A stretch of DNA of 64,000 nucleotides from Nostoc sp. WHI (GCF_015714725.1 NZ_WBKM01000050.1:1-64000); one strand, 5' to 3'; numbered from the stretch's first letter, positions 9,632 to 20,014 are shown. A program made the numbers and translations. The notes: generated from the sequence alone by a model not told the origin.

Positions 9632-10047
9632 AAGATTTGTCGTTTGGGTAAAATTTACCTATCGGTTAGAATTGGTTGGTAAGTTTTCCACGGCTTATAT
9701 TACTCGCCTATCAAGGATCAAAGCTGAAATTGATTACTAAAACTGTATTAACTGCTGCTTTTTACCAACTATTTTGGTAAAAAGCAGCAGAACTGAAGAA
9801 AAAGAGTTTCCCGGCTTATTCAGTAAGGGCGTTCTCATTCCCGACTACAGTCGGAAGCTGACCCCCAGACTTTGTATGCGTTTACATTAGTGGCATCAAA
9901 AATATCAAGTTTTGACGAAGAACTCTTACAATTTAATAAGTTTTGATAATTTTTGGTTAATAGTGATAATTTTAACCGGGCTTTGGGCAAAAGAGATTGT
10001 AAATATCGACGTATTCAGGGAATTTGCACGGTGAAAGTTAGGGTGAA
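9632..10047. other. Intergenic stretch with one strong hairpin
   Basis: 416 bp between divergent genes. The only clear structure is the hairpin at 9752-9790. The rest is AT-rich and shows no open frame with coding character; promoters for both flanking genes should lie here. Confidence 0.6.
9752..9790. terminator. 17-bp perfect hairpin with internal A/T run
   Basis: CTGCTGCTTTTTACCAA and its exact reverse complement are separated by CTATT. The stem is long, and no T-run follows on either side, so it may be a structured repeat rather than a terminator. Confidence 0.45.
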
Positions 10048-11259
10048 ATGAACAACAGAGCAAACCAAAGGCATGAAAAACATAATGCAACACAATATTT
10101 CTATATATTCAATCGAATGTTGATTTTCATTGCAGAGATGTTGATATCGCGCAGCTTTGATGACGGACACACAATCCTGCGGTTGTTGCAAAATTTCCAA
10201 CCTACCAGACTTTTTTTGCCAAGGTTCAGACACTCATCTGTAAAAAACCAAGCTGCTCCTCTACCTGAAAATGAAGCAGAAAGGCTCAAAGCATTAGCGG
10301 ACTACAATATTCTGGATACCCTATCTGAACAAGCATTTGATGACCTGACTGCTCTTGCTGCTCACATTTGTAAGACTCCAATTGCTTTAATTAGCCTAAT
10401 CGATGCCGATCGCCAATGGTTTAAATCTAAGGTTGGACTAAAAGCTAGCGAAACACCCAGAGATTGGGCTTTTTGCGCTCATGCCATTCTTCAAACAGAA
10501 GATATATTGGTAGTTACCAACGCCATCAAAGACAATCGCTTTAATAAAAATCCCCTAGTAGAAAGTAACCCCAAAATTCGTTTTTATGCTGGCGTTCCAC
10601 TAGTTACACCCAATGGTTTTCCAATAGGAACGTTGTGTGTCATCGATACCATTCCTCGTCACCTAAGTTACCAGCAATTAAATGCACTGCGCCGCCTAAG
10701 TCGTCAGGCGATCGCTCAGATGGAACTCATTCAGGAAGTTCGCCACCGAAAACAATCAGAGATGGAAGGAAGGCAGTTATCGCTGACTGATGAACTAACA
10801 GGTTTGCATAATCGGCGTGGTTTCTTCTTACTGGCTGAACAACAGTTGAAAATTGCTCACCGCATGAAAGCTTTCTGCTGGGTTATATTCATTGATTTAG
10901 ATGGTCTAAAACAGATTAACGACACCCTTGGTCACGACATGGGAGATGCTTTGATTGTTGATGCGGCTCAATTACTCAAGCAAAGTTTTCGTAGCTCGGA
11001 TATTGTTGCTCGCCTGGGTGGAGATGAGTTCATTGTTTTTATCTCCAGCTACTTCAAAGATGCTGACAGCATAGAAGCGCGTCTGCAAGTAAATATCAAC
11101 AACTTCAATCAACAACCCAAGCGTATCTGTCAACTTTCGATGAGTATGGGGATAGAGCGTTACTCACCAGAAAGCAATATGTCACTAGAACAACTAATTG
11201 CCAGGTCTGACGAGTTAATGTATGCTCATAAGCGTCTCAAGCGGCAATCTATCGGCTAA
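10048..11259 (+). CDS. GAF-GGDEF diguanylate cyclase
   Basis: 403 aa. A poorly conserved leader (1-70) precedes a GAF domain (about 72-230) beginning [12 protein letters not shown] with the [12 protein letters not shown] core. A linker (NRKQSEME type) leads to a GGDEF domain (about 245-400) with [11 protein letters not shown], an intact GGDEF active site (324-328) and an RxxD inhibitory site (RSSD, 315-318) five residues upstream. Both features are those of active, product-inhibited cyclases making c-di-GMP. The leader is odd, and the true start could be later (for example Met24 or Met31). Confidence 0.92.
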   Translation: MNNRANQRHEKHNATQYFYIFNRMLIFIAEMLISRSFDDGHTILRLLQNFQPTRLFLPRFRHSSVKNQAAPLPENEAERLKALADYNILDTLSEQAFDDLTALAAHICKTPIALISLIDADRQWFKSKVGLKASETPRDWAFCAHAILQTEDILVVTNAIKDNRFNKNPLVESNPKIRFYAGVPLVTPNGFPIGTLCVIDTIPRHLSYQQLNALRRLSRQAIAQMELIQEVRHRKQSEMEGRQLSLTDELTGLHNRRGFFLLAEQQLKIAHRMKAFCWVIFIDLDGLKQINDTLGHDMGDALIVDAAQLLKQSFRSSDIVARLGGDEFIVFISSYFKDADSIEARLQVNINNFNQQPKRICQLSMSMGIERYSPESNMSLEQLIARSDELMYAHKRLKRQSIG

Positions 11260-11394
11260 ACCAAAACCGAATTTAGAGAACTAACAAGAATTTGACACTC
11301 TCAGGTCTAAAGACACCCTTGCTTTACGCTTACCGGAAAACTTGTAAAATGTTAGTCTATCAGTTACCTGTCTTTGTAAAAATCAGGGTGTCTA

Positions 11395-12753
11395 GTGTCA
11401 GAAGAATTCAGTTGCCAAATCTCACCGCCATTTTTGTCTGAGGGTAGCGATCGCGATCTCGGTTTAGATTCAACCCTCCAAGAACTACCAATGTACAACT
11501 TCCCGGTGGAAATTAACTGCACTGGTAGAGAAGTAGCTAATTTTTTGGAAAAATATCCCCTGCTACCAGGAGTAATTTTGGTAGAACAGGAAAAATTTAT
11601 TGGGATGATTTCACGGCGGCGACTGCTAGAATTTTTGATTCGCCCCTATGGACAAGAGTTATTTTTTCAGCAACCATTGGAGGTTCTTTACAGCTATGCA
11701 CGCATACCGATGTTGCTGCTTGCTGATACAACATCGATTTTAATTGCGATGCAACTTAGCTTAAAGCGATCGCCAGAATTATTAGCAGAACCAATCGTAG
11801 TACAAACGGCATCTGGTGCTTATAGATTGTTAGATGTTCAAGAGTTGAATATTATTTCTTGGCAAATTCGGGGAATCGATAATCTGGTGCGCTATGAACG
11901 CAGCCAAGCCCAAATGATTCAAAATGATAAAATGGCAAATCTAGGGCGTTTGGTAGACGGGGTAGCGCACGAAATTTTAGACCCAGTGGGTTTTATTTGG
12001 GGTAATATAATTTATGTTTCAAACTACAGCCAAGATTTACTCAAGCTGATAGCGGCTTATGAAAAAGAGTTACCAGCAGCTTCTCAGGCAATTAATCAGA
12101 TTAAAGAAGAGATTGAATTTGATTTTTTAGAGCAAGATTTGTCGCGATCGCTTGCTAGTATCCGCACCGGAGCCGAAAGATTAAAAAAACTCGTCACTAG
12201 TTTACAAAACTTCTGTCATATCGATGCAATTTATCCTAAACCAGTAGATTTACATGCTTGTATAGATAGCATTATTCTATTAATTAATAGCCGTCTTCAA
12301 GGAGAGATTGAAATCGTCAAATACTATGGACAATTACCCCCAGTATATTGCTTTATGGGGCAATTAAATCAGGTTTTGATGAATATTTTAAGCGAATCTG
12401 TGGATACTTTACTCAATGAAGCAGTGCGACAGCAGTTGTATCTAGAAGATACAAATACTGTTCAAAAACCCCGAATTGAGATTACTACAGAAGTAATTTC
12501 ACAAGAAGCAAACAACCCAGATGCACCAGATTCTCGCTGGGTTTTAATTCGCATTGCCGACAATAGCCCTGGAATGTCTGAGGAGTTGCAACAGCAAATT
12601 ATGGAGTCTTTTTCTCTGCAAACAAAGACTGGTAAAGAAACTAGTTTGGCTGTAAGTTATCGAATTATCACAGCCAGGCATGGTGGTAAATTAAATTTAC
12701 GTTCCCAACTAGGTTTAGGCACTGAATTTGAAATCTTGTTACCTTTGGTTTGA
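11395..12753 (+). CDS. Atypical sensor histidine kinase with CBS-like N-terminus
   Basis: 452 aa from GTG (AGGG upstream). Residues about 30-160 look like a CBS-type sensory region (GVILVEQEKFIGMISRRRLLEF). The phosphoacceptor motif is VDGVAHEI with His192, and an HATPase_c domain occupies about 315-452. The ATP lid is degenerate: the N-box reads VLMNILSESVDTL, with Glu at the position usually held by the metal-binding Asn, and the G2 box reads GKETSLAVSY instead of GTGLGL. G1 (ADNSPGM) is kept. It may be a weak or regulatory kinase. No response regulator gene is adjacent. It lies 135 bp after the GGDEF gene on the same strand. Confidence 0.85.
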   Translation: MSEEFSCQISPPFLSEGSDRDLGLDSTLQELPMYNFPVEINCTGREVANFLEKYPLLPGVILVEQEKFIGMISRRRLLEFLIRPYGQELFFQQPLEVLYSYARIPMLLLADTTSILIAMQLSLKRSPELLAEPIVVQTASGAYRLLDVQELNIISWQIRGIDNLVRYERSQAQMIQNDKMANLGRLVDGVAHEILDPVGFIWGNIIYVSNYSQDLLKLIAAYEKELPAASQAINQIKEEIEFDFLEQDLSRSLASIRTGAERLKKLVTSLQNFCHIDAIYPKPVDLHACIDSIILLINSRLQGEIEIVKYYGQLPPVYCFMGQLNQVLMNILSESVDTLLNEAVRQQLYLEDTNTVQKPRIEITTEVISQEANNPDAPDSRWVLIRIADNSPGMSEELQQQIMESFSLQTKTGKETSLAVSYRIITARHGGKLNLRSQLGLGTEFEILLPLV

Positions 12754-12818
12754 TTAAACTCTACCTCCCAGCTTGTCTAATTGTAGTTTGGCGACATCCA
12801 ACATTGAGTGTTATGCCA

Positions 12819-13262
12819 CTACTGCAACCGCAAAGCGTAATGGTAAAACTCTTGATTCTTAATGTAATCTCGCGCTTCATAGAGTCTTTGCGCGGTTATG
12901 TTAGAAATTTGAGTAGCTAAAATTACTCGGACGGCTCCACTCTCTTTTGCGTATTCTTCCGCAACACTCATCAATAACTTTGCAATTCCCCTCCGGCGAT
13001 ACGACTCTTCCACATACAAATCGTTCAATATCCATACTCGTTTCATCGACACTGAAGAAAAGCTGGGATAAAGCTGAGTAAATCCAACTAATTCTCCATT
13101 GTCATTAGCTGCAAACACTACCGAGTCATTATTCTTGAAACGTTCTTTGAGAAACTCTTTGGCAGCTTCAAGGTTTGATGCCTGATTGTAAAAAGTACGA
13201 TACCGATCAAACAGTACTGAAACACTTTCAAGATGATTAATATTAGCTAAAAAAACTTCCAT
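12819..13262 (-). CDS. GNAT-family N-acetyltransferase
   Basis: 147 aa from Met at 13262; a seven-residue longer start at 13283 is possible. The acetyl-CoA-binding motif is YRRRGIAKLLM (R-x-x-G-x-A type), and LYEARDYIKN matches the family's final region. The VWILNDLYVEESYRRRG stretch is diagnostic. The substrate is unknown; it could be an amine, antibiotic or protein N-terminus. It lies 40-odd bp downstream of the GH57 gene on the same strand. Confidence 0.88.
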   Translation of the reverse strand: MEVFLANINHLESVSVLFDRYRTFYNQASNLEAAKEFLKERFKNNDSVVFAANDNGELVGFTQLYPSFSSVSMKRVWILNDLYVEESYRRRGIAKLLMSVAEEYAKESGAVRVILATQISNITAQRLYEARDYIKNQEFYHYALRLQ

Positions 13263-13304
13263 CGCTTCTGGATAACTTACCAATTCAGTCCGAAATTTGG
13301 CAAT

Positions 13305-14819
13305 TTATTCTGGAGTAACTATTGTTGGGTTAGCAGTCATAGAGTTTGTATTTTGCAGCAAGCTTTCGCCACGTTGGTAAATTTCCCGCGCGTAATCAGT
13401 CCAAGCGCCTTGTCCCCAATAGCGAAAACAACTGGTTTGCAACAAAAGGTTATGCAATAAAAGATTACGGTACTCAGATGAGTCGGTGGAAAGTAAATTA
13501 TCAACTTTTTTATGAAATAAACTGCTTAGTTGATACATTGGAGAAATCACGTTTTCATATCCTTTTACCCAACTGATATGATTTGTCCACGAAGCTCCAT
13601 CCATGTGAAAATTAGAATTAATTTGCTTTAATTCTTGAATGGCATTCTCTACAGCTTCAGGTTGGCAATTGTCTGCTGAAACTCGCGCCCAAATCTGATG
13701 TTGTCCCACTGGCTGGCAAGTTGGATAGTCTTCAGGTTTGCATCCAGCAGCTTCGATTAATTCTAAATATTCTGTACCACATATCCCAACAACACCTGAT
13801 TTTCCTCCCCCATTATTGACCATATCCCACCAAGCTTGTTTGAAAGCGCTAGGAAATTCATTCATCATCACGCCGCCATTTTCACCATCTCCAATTTGGC
13901 TAACTATTGGTGGTACAAAAACACTCCCAATTTGTTGTTTGGATAATGTTTTAGCTTCATAGTAAGGCTGCATTTGGGCAACTAATTTAGTATCCGAACC
14001 TTGGGTTTTAATTAAGGCTGTAATGCTAATTGTTTCACCTTGGGAATTGCGAGCAATCAAACGATGTGGTAAATGTTTGTAGCTGAGAGATTTACCGCTA
14101 ATTGTTTCTACAGAATGTTCTTGAACGAGTAGCCAGCGATATCCACATTCTTTCAGCGCTTTCACAAATTCAAACAAAGCATCAGGGTGATTTGGTAGGT
14201 GCATTTCTGGGGGCGAAAATCCTTTGACTCGCGCTAATGCTTCCCAACCAAAAATTGCGGCAAAGTGATGTTGCCATGCGACAATATGCAATTTAATATC
14301 TGGTATGGGGGTGGAAGGAATAACTGCATGGCTCCACATTGTACCCAGCCACTCGACATAAGGTTGATAGGTGCGATCGCAAGTGATGCGTTTTAGGTTA
14401 TCGATAATATCATTGCGTCCCATTTGCCGCAGTCCCCACAAAAGATTACCTGAGTAATCCAACATCACACGCGGATTGCAACCTTGATTTACGAGTTCGG
14501 GGATCAAGTCTCCCATGCGGCTGTAACAATATGCAAAAGGATTTGCATTGTGGTTATCCCCAACATTTGGATGTTCAAACATATATTGCAGATTGCTGAT
14601 CAGTGTACCATCATGTCCAGCAGGTATAGTTGGCTGGTGCATGTGTAAGGCGATCGCAAACACAGCATTTACGTTTTCTAAGCGGATATTCGTTGTTGGT
14701 AAAAATACTGCTTTATCATGGTTAACTACAGAGATAACCTCTGTTTCCCAACCAGAAATATTCGGCAAGCCATCAATGATTTCGGGCAAAGTGGGGAGAG
14801 TAGTAGACAGTGAAAGCAT
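13305..14819 (-). CDS. Glycoside hydrolase family 57 protein
   Basis: 504 aa from ATG at 14819, chosen because GGAG lies 9 nt upstream; a GTG 15 codons earlier is also open. The N-terminal ALHMHQPTIPAG is the GH57 strand with the metal/substrate histidines, followed by LLWGLRQMGR and the EMHLPNHPDALFEF segment. GH57 enzymes act on alpha-glucans (amylase, 4-alpha-glucanotransferase, branching enzyme). Which activity applies is not decidable by eye. It is cytoplasmic, with no signal peptide. A glycogen-metabolism role is inferred. Confidence 0.87.
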   Translation of the reverse strand: MLSLSTTLPTLPEIIDGLPNISGWETEVISVVNHDKAVFLPTTNIRLENVNAVFAIALHMHQPTIPAGHDGTLISNLQYMFEHPNVGDNHNANPFAYCYSRMGDLIPELVNQGCNPRVMLDYSGNLLWGLRQMGRNDIIDNLKRITCDRTYQPYVEWLGTMWSHAVIPSTPIPDIKLHIVAWQHHFAAIFGWEALARVKGFSPPEMHLPNHPDALFEFVKALKECGYRWLLVQEHSVETISGKSLSYKHLPHRLIARNSQGETISITALIKTQGSDTKLVAQMQPYYEAKTLSKQQIGSVFVPPIVSQIGDGENGGVMMNEFPSAFKQAWWDMVNNGGGKSGVVGICGTEYLELIEAAGCKPEDYPTCQPVGQHQIWARVSADNCQPEAVENAIQELKQINSNFHMDGASWTNHISWVKGYENVISPMYQLSSLFHKKVDNLLSTDSSEYRNLLLHNLLLQTSCFRYWGQGAWTDYAREIYQRGESLLQNTNSMTANPTIVTPE

Positions 14820-14904
14820 TTCTGGTTGCTCCGAAACAAGGTATGTCTCATTATGCGATCGCACAGCAATTTTGGATCTGCAACTTTATTTATTGATGCA
14901 AACT

Positions 14905-14933
14905 GCGTAGGCGTAGCCCGCCGCAGGCATCGC
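14905..14933. repeat. 29-bp dispersed palindromic repeat
   Basis: GCGTAGGCGTAGCCCGCCGC... belongs to the same family as copies at 24601, 30423, 35349 and 57421 in this window. These short repeats are common in Nostocales genomes. Confidence 0.85.
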
Positions 14934-14986
14934 TTTGTAGTCACCTAAAATCTATGTAAGTTAGCAGTTCCCAAATCGCAAACCTC

Positions 14987-15019
14987 AGATTCCCGACTTC
15001 TTAGAGAAGTCGGGAATCT
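14987..15019. terminator. 15-bp perfect hairpin between SDR and GH57 genes
   Basis: AGATTCCCGACTTCT and its exact complement are separated by TAG. It lies just downstream of the SDR stop on the other side of the GH57 promoter region. A similar imperfect hairpin (CCAACTTCTTTAGGAAGTC) occurs near 16744, so it may be a repeat family as well as a terminator. Confidence 0.6.
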
Positions 15020-15071
15020 ATTTGTTCACGAATGATTTAGGATTGCTAAGATGTTAACGCTGAGATAATAA

Positions 15072-15947
15072 TTAAAGCGACTTGGCCTCACATTGATTTT
15101 TTCTGAAAAATAACAAATCGCCAGCACGCTGAATCTTAGCCAAAAAACTGAGTTTTTCTTCAGGCTGTTGTCTTCTTCGCGCTGGGGGAGCTGCTATTCG
15201 TAACATTAACTCTAGCAACCAAGGGGCGAGGCGTTGACACAACACAGCTAAATGACTTTGCCATCCGACTAAAATTTCTGGTGAGTCATTTTGCATTCCG
15301 GTGACGAGTGCTTTAGCCACTTGCTGGGGAGTCATCGGGATCACCCAGCGAAATAATTTGAAGTCGCGCACCATGTCTGTGTCGGTGAGGGAAGGCAATA
15401 ATGCAATCACTCGGATATTGTATTCAGCTAGTTCCCGGCGCAAAGCTTGGGTAAATCCCAAAATTGCAAACTTGGTAGCTGAGTAAGTCGCCATCGTCGG
15501 TGCAGCCACTTTCCCCATCAGACTTGATACATTTACAATTGTCCCTTGTCTTTGGCTGGCCATGCGTCGAGCGATCAAACTGGTGAGGTTGTACATCCCT
15601 AACAAGTTTACAGAGAGTTCTTCTTGAACTTGGGGCATTTTAGATTGCAGAAACGAGCTTTGGTATGCGACTCCCGCACAATTAACCAACAGGTGAATCT
15701 GTCCGTAATTGCGCCACAGTTGGGCAACAGCGATGTTCACTTCAATTGTCTGCGTCAAATCTAATGGCACGATCGCAGTTTTTGTGCCCATCGCCTCGAT
15801 TTCATTGGCTACCTCGACTAACTTTTTGCGATCGCGTGCTACCAATATCAGTCGCTTTATGCCTAGTTGTGCTAGTTCGAGGGCGATCGCTCGTCCAATA
15901 CCACGGGAAGCCCCTGTAATTAGGGCTACTTTACCTTGAATCTCCAT
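15072..15947 (-). CDS. Short-chain dehydrogenase/reductase
   Basis: 291 aa from ATG at 15947, chosen because GGAGG lies upstream at ideal spacing; a 20-codon longer frame exists. The cofactor loop is TGASRGIG (11-18), followed by NCAG near 89-92 and the catalytic Ser141/142, Tyr155 and Lys159 (YSATK). The basic residues after strand beta2 (VARDRKK) favour NADP(H). It has a C-terminal hydrophobic/arginine stretch (LRIAAPPARRR). The substrate is unknown. Confidence 0.92.
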   Translation of the reverse strand: MEIQGKVALITGASRGIGRAIALELAQLGIKRLILVARDRKKLVEVANEIEAMGTKTAIVPLDLTQTIEVNIAVAQLWRNYGQIHLLVNCAGVAYQSSFLQSKMPQVQEELSVNLLGMYNLTSLIARRMASQRQGTIVNVSSLMGKVAAPTMATYSATKFAILGFTQALRRELAEYNIRVIALLPSLTDTDMVRDFKLFRWVIPMTPQQVAKALVTGMQNDSPEILVGWQSHLAVLCQRLAPWLLELMLRIAAPPARRRQQPEEKLSFLAKIQRAGDLLFFRKNQCEAKSL

Positions 15948-16869
15948 TGGTTTTATCCTCCAAAATTTAAGTCTTACCAAACTCTTCGTTATTGCCGACA
16001 AACACAAATCTTCAGTTACTTCCTTGCCGACACAAGGTAAGACAAATAATCAATCGCAATTGAAATCAAACTGAAACTGAGGCTTTAGCAACGAGATATT
16101 TCTTGGTTAATCTGCAATCCCTCATAATTGTCTATACGAGGCAGAAATTTCTCGTTTTTAACCTGTCAAAGCCCAATACATCGAACCGAATGCGTATAGC
16201 TCATAGATTTTATTTCTCCTATATCCGAGCTTCATCAGCATCGTTGTTATACACACGTTAGCAATTAAATCAAGGTATTGCAATATTCTTTAATAAGGAT
16301 TTCTTAATACTTCTTAACGACAAGCATATATATACAAAAGATTTTATTAAATAAGTTTTCATGAATACCTCAGTACAAATATTTGACTTTCTTGACAATT
16401 AGCTCCAATTTGATGAAATTATTATATCTAAGTGATAACTTAGATATAAAAAAGACATATAGAGTTTGAACTTATGGTTGTAATAGTTGGCTTTTCTGAT
16501 TCACTTGGAGATTAATATCAGTATATTTACTGTTGCGTTGAAAATAAATGTTTCTGATTTTTATTTTTTAAATAAGATAAGAAAGCTAAATTATTGTCTT
16601 GAATATAAATTACAATGGCATATTTATCTGCCAAAAGTTTAGTACAAATTGTAATCTGTTTGGGTTTAGCTTTGAGTTAATCAAAGGAATGCTTGAGACT
16701 TGCCTAATCTATAACGAACTTAAATCATTCGTGAACAACAAAATACCCAACTTCTTTAGGAAGTCAGGTATCTGAGCCGTAAGTCAATATAATTTATAGT
16801 TTAATATTCTACCTGAACTACACTCCGTGCATTTACGCAATTCGTAATTGTTACACTTACTTGATATTA
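15948..16869. other. Long AT-rich intergenic region
   Basis: About 920 bp with no open frame of coding character on either strand. It is strongly AT-rich from 16240 to 16720. An imperfect hairpin related to the one at 14987 lies near 16742-16774. I see no tRNA or known RNA motif. Confidence 0.6.
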
Positions 16870-18558
16870 CTAAGGAGGGGTAGCGGTAGGTTGAGGATTT
16901 GGTGGTTTTGTTGACTGAGGATTTGACCCATTCCAAACTTGATTTAACTGAACTGCCGACAACGACTGTAAGATACTAAGATTAAGTGGCTCTTTACTGA
17001 TGAATGTCCCATAGGATGGCTGTAAATAAGAGCGATATTCAGGACGGTTGAGGAGATGGGTTTCCAAAAAAGCTACACTCAGAGCTTTGAGATAGGAATA
17101 AACAGCAGCGCGATCGGGGCCTAGCAAAGCAGATGGCACAGGTAACACACTATTCTCAGGAGTAGATTCCGCGATCGCCGAAAAGTGGGTGGCGTTTTCG
17201 ATTAAGGCTAGGTACTTATTGGAGCCAGAAAGCCAGGTAAAGGGGCGAATTTGCTCAAATACGGGTGGGGCGAAAATATCTTGACTACCCGCCACCAACA
17301 TTACGGGAACTTTTATTTGACTAACTCCCCCCTGACCCAAAATTGAGCTGTCAACGGGATTAATCGCAATGATCGCCTTGATGCGATCGTCTTGGAGTTG
17401 GTAATTCCTTAGGGGTAACTCAGTTGCTTGACACTGCAAAAAGAGCGACAAATTAAAAAAGGAATTATTGGGATTACAGTCTTGGCGCAGTTGCTCAAAG
17501 TTAATTTTTGCTCCTGCTAGAGTCAAAACAGTGTAACCGCCAAAGGACTGACCGATCGCCCCAACTTGCTGAAAATTAAGTTTTCCTTGGAGGGTGGGAT
17601 CAGATTTTTCTAAACGTTCGAGTTCGTTGAGTAAATATTTGATGTCCAAAGGTCGGTTGATAAATTCCGCTGCATCTGGCGGCCCTGCCAAACCTGCAAA
17701 GTATAGCTGGATGCGTTCGGCATTACTACCAGGGTGTTCCAGAACAGCAACGGCAAAACCATAGGATGCTAGATGTTCAGCCAGGTAGACGAAAGTAGAG
17801 CGATCTGAGGCCAGTCCATGAGAAATTACAATCAGGGGAAAAGGCGGAGTTTTGAGTTCTGAGTTTTGAGTTGTAGGCAGATAGATATCTATCGGTAAAC
17901 GGCGATCGCGACGAATGTCATTTAACTCTAGGCTGGTTTTCTGCCAACGGAATTTTCCAGGCGATCGCAAATCTGGCTGTTGTGAGAAGTCAATTGTTGA
18001 ATTGGCTGCTTGAGCGATCGCTTCCTTTTGAATAAAAGCAACAACTTCATCCTTTTTTTCAAGCAATTGCGACAACTCTTCGACTATCCTTAACCCCTCT
18101 GTGAAATCCACCCGAATAGTATTGCTAGGAAATTTACGCAGCAAATTCACAACCGTTAAGCCCTCTTGATCAGCAGCAGCCAAAATCAAAGAGGCACGTA
18201 TGGCATAAAAGCCGTTATTTCGAGACTCAGTGAGAAGTAATTTTCCCAGCTGTTGCACTACCCGCTCGCCTATAGGTGAGTAAGTAATCTGAGATACCAA
18301 AGTAGGTGTGAGATTGAAACGCTGCTGGAGCAGATCCCGCAGTTGAGCGAGTTGTTGGGGAGTAGCACGGCTGGCATAAAAAGAAAAGTCTTCGTCAATT
18401 TTGCCTTCTTTAGCAAAAGTTTCCAGCGAGTCCACTGGCAAATAAAATTCGCCGAAGGGAGGATAAAAAAAGCTAATGCGCTCAGCTCCCAATCCGGGAG
18501 TAGCAGTTAAAAAAGTAGATAGCAAACCTAAACCCAGGTATCTCAAAAATTTTATCAT
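16870..18558 (-). CDS. Secreted alpha/beta hydrolase with N-terminal DUF1400
   Basis: 562 aa. A signal peptide (1-25, ending GLGA) is followed by DUF1400 (about 26-150, ERISFFYPPFGEF and the QLRDLLQQRF segment). An alpha/beta-hydrolase domain begins near 210: oxyanion strand VISHGLA (244-250), nucleophile elbow GQSFGG with Ser338, an Asp in VAGSQDIF, and His in ENATHF. This is the platelet-activating-factor-acetylhydrolase-like class of cyanobacterial predicted dienelactone hydrolases. It is likely periplasmic. The C-terminal 20 residues are Pro/Gln-rich. The substrate is unknown. Confidence 0.9.
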   Translation of the reverse strand: MIKFLRYLGLGLLSTFLTATPGLGAERISFFYPPFGEFYLPVDSLETFAKEGKIDEDFSFYASRATPQQLAQLRDLLQQRFNLTPTLVSQITYSPIGERVVQQLGKLLLTESRNNGFYAIRASLILAAADQEGLTVVNLLRKFPSNTIRVDFTEGLRIVEELSQLLEKKDEVVAFIQKEAIAQAANSTIDFSQQPDLRSPGKFRWQKTSLELNDIRRDRRLPIDIYLPTTQNSELKTPPFPLIVISHGLASDRSTFVYLAEHLASYGFAVAVLEHPGSNAERIQLYFAGLAGPPDAAEFINRPLDIKYLLNELERLEKSDPTLQGKLNFQQVGAIGQSFGGYTVLTLAGAKINFEQLRQDCNPNNSFFNLSLFLQCQATELPLRNYQLQDDRIKAIIAINPVDSSILGQGGVSQIKVPVMLVAGSQDIFAPPVFEQIRPFTWLSGSNKYLALIENATHFSAIAESTPENSVLPVPSALLGPDRAAVYSYLKALSVAFLETHLLNRPEYRSYLQPSYGTFISKEPLNLSILQSLSAVQLNQVWNGSNPQSTKPPNPQPTATPP

Positions 18559-18943
18559 CAGAAAAACCCACTGTTTAACCCTGCTAAATAAGTTTGGACG
18601 ACGAGGAAAGCGGGGCGGGATCTATAACCGCTTTCCTATTTAATTGGTTTAGATATATCAAACAGGCTATAAGCGTAAGAAAGCAAGTACTTACAGCCAT
18701 AGTTTTGCATATACGCAATAATCGGCACGGATGAAATTTCGGGATGTAGGGGCCTTCTTAAGTATTTCTAGAGTCTGCCTATCCCCAGCAAGCTTATTGT
18801 CTTAAATTATCAAAACACATAGGGACAGCCAAACAGCATCAGGAGCGCGATAATATATTTATATAGAGATCAAAGTGCCTCATATGTCCTTCCCTTCTTG
18901 CCCCTCTTGTGTTGTTGTCCTTAATCAACAACAGGAGCAAAAT
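18559..18943. other. Intergenic region, one hairpin
   Basis: A 9-bp hairpin (GGAAAGCGG/CCGCTTTCC, 18605-18636, 14-nt loop) is the only structure seen. It could be upstream leader of the hydrolase or a repeat. The remainder holds the promoter of the divergent small gene. Confidence 0.5.
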
Positions 18944-19063
18944 ATGTCCCACCAAAACCAGTGCCAGGATGTGCCAGTTAACCACGACAAGAGTCCGGTT
19001 AAAAATTGTACTGTAGTTGAAAATGGTCGGGTTGTCGTTAAACCCTTACAACCACCAATATAA
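18944..19063 (+). CDS. Possible 39-aa small protein
   Basis: ATG at 18944 has a good AGGAG 7 nt upstream and opens MSHQNQCQDVPVNHDKSPVK, ending in VVKPLQPPI. It is hydrophilic, with two cysteines and no membrane segment. An upstream in-frame ATG at 18875 would add residues of poor composition. No family is recognised; support rests on the ribosome-binding site and composition. It is convergent with the Kir channel gene, 27 bp apart. Confidence 0.4.
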   Translation: MSHQNQCQDVPVNHDKSPVKNCTVVENGRVVVKPLQPPI

Positions 19064-19090
19064 TAAAACTTCCGAGTAACTTTCAGGCAT

Positions 19091-20014
19091 TCAACCCCTT
19101 TCATCGTGAGGTAAGACATCATGGAAGTAGTTGTAGTCAATATAACGATGTCCATCTGGTGCGTGATGAATAATATCGACAAATCGATTATTCCACAAAA
19201 TTTCATTAGCACCATAGCTATGACGGGCATGGACGACCTGTGCGACCGTTTCATCAATGCCACTTAGAGAAATAATCAATATAGTATTCGTCTGGGTTAA
19301 CGATTCTGGTGTCATCCCATATAAAGGACTAAATTCATCAATAATATGTACAACTGACCAAGTTAGCGAAAAGTTAGGTGTTTGGTTTCTTAGCAGTTTG
19401 AGATCGTAGATCCGCCGCATGAACTGCCCTTCTACTGTCACTTCGTCACGCATTAAGTATACTCGCATCTGCGCCTCTAAAATCATGTTGCGGCGCTGAT
19501 TAGCAGCGCGAAGCATCAGAGTAGGCTTTGCATCATGAGGTGTAATCACTGCTACACGGCTAAACATCACACGGGCAGTTGGTCGGGAGAAACGGGCAAA
19601 TGCTAGTCCTGTCATTACAGCAATTCCTACCAAGCCAATCATCGCTTCAATCGTGACAATGATGTTGGCATAAGTTGTTTTAGGATACATCGCACCATAG
19701 CCGATGGATGCTAAGGTTTGGACGCTAAAGAAAAAAACATCTAAAAAAGAGCCAGGTCGGGCGTTGGCAATACAATCTCCTCCTACCCAGTAAGCTAGGG
19801 CAAATAGAGCATTAATAGTTACATAAAAAACACAAATCAATATCAGAAAGCCAGGCCAGGGAATCGTCAGCAGCAGATGGTAAGGATCGCGCCAGTAGGA
19901 ATACCATGCACCCATACCCTTAGTTTCAAGTTTTCCATCTCGAACTTGAATGTGAATAAGTGGGATCAAGCGCTGTCGTTGCTTCTTTAAAAGTCTCTTC
20001 AGTCTAAATCTCAT
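19091..20014 (-). CDS. Prokaryotic inward-rectifier potassium channel (KirBac type)
   Basis: 307 aa from ATG at 20014 (a TTG eight codons earlier is open). An amphipathic slide-helix region (WYSYWRDPYH) is followed by TM1 (about 52-75), the pore helix with selectivity filter SIGYG, TM2 ending near FARFSRPTARVMFS, and a C-terminal immunoglobulin-like cytoplasmic domain that includes LMLRAANQRRN and LTWSVVHIID. All are hallmarks of KirBac channels in the inner membrane. It is divergent from an MFS gene with a 93-bp shared promoter region. Confidence 0.95.
   Translation of the reverse strand: MRFRLKRLLKKQRQRLIPLIHIQVRDGKLETKGMGAWYSYWRDPYHLLLTIPWPGFLILICVFYVTINALFALAYWVGGDCIANARPGSFLDVFFFSVQTLASIGYGAMYPKTTYANIIVTIEAMIGLVGIAVMTGLAFARFSRPTARVMFSRVAVITPHDAKPTLMLRAANQRRNMILEAQMRVYLMRDEVTVEGQFMRRIYDLKLLRNQTPNFSLTWSVVHIIDEFSPLYGMTPESLTQTNTILIISLSGIDETVAQVVHARHSYGANEILWNNRFVDIIHHAPDGHRYIDYNYFHDVLPHDERG

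Noticed and set aside
15948-16869. Possible RNA gene in the long AT-rich gap
   Set aside because: No stable structure beyond a repeat hairpin and no recognisable RNA motif.
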